From assembly GCA_021817875.1 (NCBI GenBank), contig JAKAFQ010000272.1, forward strand, positions 1 to 6,071: a stretch of DNA of 6,071 nt. The letters run 5' to 3'. Below are positions 4,368 through 6,071 of this stretch, in pieces; positions within the stretch are counted from its first letter, which is position 1, and each line of letters opens with the position of its first letter. The position numbers and the translations under genes are program-made. The DNA comes from Pseudomonadota bacterium (GTDB lineage: Bacteria; Pseudomonadota; Gammaproteobacteria; Steroidobacterales; Steroidobacteraceae). The notes under the pieces were generated by a model. The model ran no database searches, was not told the DNA's origin, and worked only from the letters and a program-made list of their open reading frames with translations.

Positions 4368-6071
4368 CTAGATCTCGACGACCGTGTTCAAAACCACCAC
4401 GCCGCGGGACGGCATGCGGAAGAACTCGGCCGCCTGGGTGCTGTGACGCTGCATGCGCGCAAAGAGGCTTCGCTGCAGTCCCCGCCAGCCCGGCGGCGCC
4501 CGGGCGCGCACCACGTGCATTCCGACGAAGAACGAGCTTTCGTCCATGAACACCTTCAGTCCCCTGGTGCGACAAGCCTTGAGCGCCTCGCCGACATCGG
4601 GTGTTTCCATGAAGCCGAAGCGCGCCGTCACCAGGTACACCGCCGGCAGCACCTCGTCGATGTCGACCCGATGCGCCGGGTCCTGGCGCGGAGTGCGCGT
4701 GATCTCCAGGTTGAGGATGATGAGCCGCTCGTGCACGATGTGGTTGTGCTCGAGGTTGCGGATCAGCGCCGAGGGCACCAGGTCGGGCGTGCTGGCGAGA
4801 AACACGGCCGTGCCGGGCACGCGCTGCGCGCCGTCGAGCAGCTTCGCCAGTTCGCCGCGCGGCACCGCCTGCCGGGCGAGCGCCGCGCGCAGCTCGATCC
4901 GGCCGCTGCGCCAGGTCGCGAATCCCATGAACACCACGGCCGCGAGCGCCAGCGGAATCCAGCCGCCGTTCGGCACCTTGGTCATGTTGCCGACGACGAA
5001 GACCGCGTCGACCACGAACAGCAGGCCGAACACCAGTCCCACCGCCCCCTTGGGCCAGTTCCACTGGTCGAGCGCGACGAAGGCCCCGAGGATGGTCGTG
5101 ATCAGCATGGTGCCCACGACGGCCGCGCCATAGGCGCCGGCGAGCGCGGCCGAGGAGCCGAAGCCGACGACGAAGCCGATGACCGCGAGGCACACCAGCC
5201 AGTTGACGGCGGGCACGTAGATCTGTCCCAACTCCGTGGCGGAGGTCTGCAGCACCCGGATCCGCGGCAGCAGGTCGAGCTGCACCGCCTGGCGCGCCAT
5301 GGAGTAGGTCCCGGAGATGACCGCCTGCGAGGCGATGACGGTGGCCGCGGTGGCGAGCATGACCATCCACGGCAGCGCCGTGGGCGAGACCATGAAGTAA
5401 AGGGTCAGCGGCACGACGCGTCCGCGCGAGAGCTGCAGCGCGCCCTGGCCGAAGTAGTTGAGCAGCAGTGCCGGCCAGACGAGCAGGAACCACGCGATGC
5501 GCACCGGCTCCTTGCCGAAGTGGCCCATGTCGGCATAGAGCGCCTCACCGCCGGTCATGGCGAGGAACACCGCGCCGATGATGCCGAGCGAGGACGCCGG
5601 ACGCTGCAGGAGCAGCTCGATGCCGTAGAGCGGATTGATCGCGTACAGCACCACGGGGTCCAGGCGGATCGCCTCGGCGCCCGTGTATGCCAGCGTCAGG
5701 AACCACACGATCATGACGGGGCCGAACAGGGCGCCGACCTTGGCCGTGCCGCGACGCTGGTAGGCGAACAGTCCGACGATGACGCCGACGGTGATCGGGA
5801 TCACCGCGTGCTTGAAGCTCGGGTCGAGGACCTGCACGCCTTCCACGGCGCTCAGCACCGAGATCGCCGGGGTGATCAGCGAGTCGCAGAAGAAGAACGC
5901 TGTCCCGGCGAGCGCCAGCCATACCACCATCCGTCCCCACAGGCTTCCCGCGACGCAATGCCGCTGAGCCAGCGCGAACATGGCGAGAATGCCGCCCTCG
6001 CCCTCGTTGTCGGCGCGCATGATGATGGTGACGTACTTGATGGTCACCGAGAGGGTCAGTGCCCAGAGGAT
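4368..6071 (-). CDS. kup: Low-affinity potassium uptake permease Kup (5' end outside window)
   Basis: Kup (KUP/HAK/KT family) is an inner-membrane K+:H+ symporter. The frame is open to the right edge, with eight more codons (ILWALTLS) upstream of the GTG at 6047. By alignment to E. coli Kup (622 aa) about 55 N-terminal residues are missing, including first-helix Asp23, so the GTG at 6047 is not the start. Family motifs are TIKYVTIIMRADNEGEGGI, SLITPAISVLSAVEG, MTGGEALYADMGHFGKEP, LNYFGQGALQL and IASQAVISGTYSMARQAV. The functionally important Glu229 equivalent is the E of GGEALYADMG (5544-5546). At the Glu116 equivalent there is Asp in FFFCDSLITPAIS (5883-5885). About ten hydrophobic segments are visible, followed by the cytoplasmic C-terminal domain (VPGTAVFL, NLEHNHIVHERLIIL, RFGFMETPDV). 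The protein ends in VEI like the E. coli protein, so the 3' end is complete. folA lies downstream on the same strand. Confidence 0.95.
   Translation of the reverse strand: MLWALTLSVTIKYVTIIMRADNEGEGGILAMFALAQRHCVAGSLWGRMVVWLALAGTAFFFCDSLITPAISVLSAVEGVQVLDPSFKHAVIPITVGVIVGLFAYQRRGTAKVGALFGPVMIVWFLTLAYTGAEAIRLDPVVLYAINPLYGIELLLQRPASSLGIIGAVFLAMTGGEALYADMGHFGKEPVRIAWFLLVWPALLLNYFGQGALQLSRGRVVPLTLYFMVSPTALPWMVMLATAATVIASQAVISGTYSMARQAVQLDLLPRIRVLQTSATELGQIYVPAVNWLVCLAVIGFVVGFGSSAALAGAYGAAVVGTMLITTILGAFVALDQWNWPKGAVGLVFGLLFVVDAVFVVGNMTKVPNGGWIPLALAAVVFMGFATWRSGRIELRAALARQAVPRGELAKLLDGAQRVPGTAVFLASTPDLVPSALIRNLEHNHIVHERLIILNLEITRTPRQDPAHRVDIDEVLPAVYLVTARFGFMETPDVGEALKACRTRGLKVFMDESSFFVGMHVVRARAPPGWRGLQRSLFARMQRHSTQAAEFFRMPSRGVVVLNTVVEI

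Noticed and set aside
3664..5493. A 609-codon open frame on the minus strand covering folA and continuing upstream through kup
   Set aside because: Only the last 176 codons show dihydrofolate reductase sequence. The upstream part is an Arg/Ala/Gly-rich out-of-frame reading of kup, which is itself strongly conserved in another frame.

Overview
The window is a GC-rich bacterial chromosomal segment carrying five recognisable protein genes, all housekeeping or motility functions. The protein types, a FliA/RpoF-type promoter with a Pseudomonas-style -35 (TCAAG) and the aminotransferase subtype suggest a gammaproteobacterium, perhaps on the Pseudomonas/Xanthomonas side. That placement is an inference from protein resemblance and no marker gene here settles it.

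Layout: on the minus strand, reading right to left, come a 5'-truncated kup (potassium uptake permease, entering from the right edge), then folA (dihydrofolate reductase) after a 173-nt gap. A class I aminotransferase (aspC/tyrB type) lies on the plus strand in the middle and converges on folA across a short, very GC-rich palindromic spacer. To its left is a 472-nt divergent intergenic region, then motA and motB on the minus strand. motA and motB overlap by one base, and motB runs to the left edge.

How the genes work together: MotA and MotB form the proton-driven flagellar stator and are clearly an operon. A near-consensus sigma-28 site sits about 365 nt upstream of motA, so stator production is probably tied to late flagellar gene expression. 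The other three genes have no evident functional link to motility or to each other: nitrogen transfer between aspartate/aromatic amino acids and 2-oxo acids, tetrahydrofolate regeneration, and K+ import.

The region looks ordinary. I found no mobile element, CRISPR array, tRNA/rRNA or new gene system. The items most worth a second look are the sigma-28 promoter with its unusually long apparent untranslated leader before motA, and a few regulatory or residue-level oddities.
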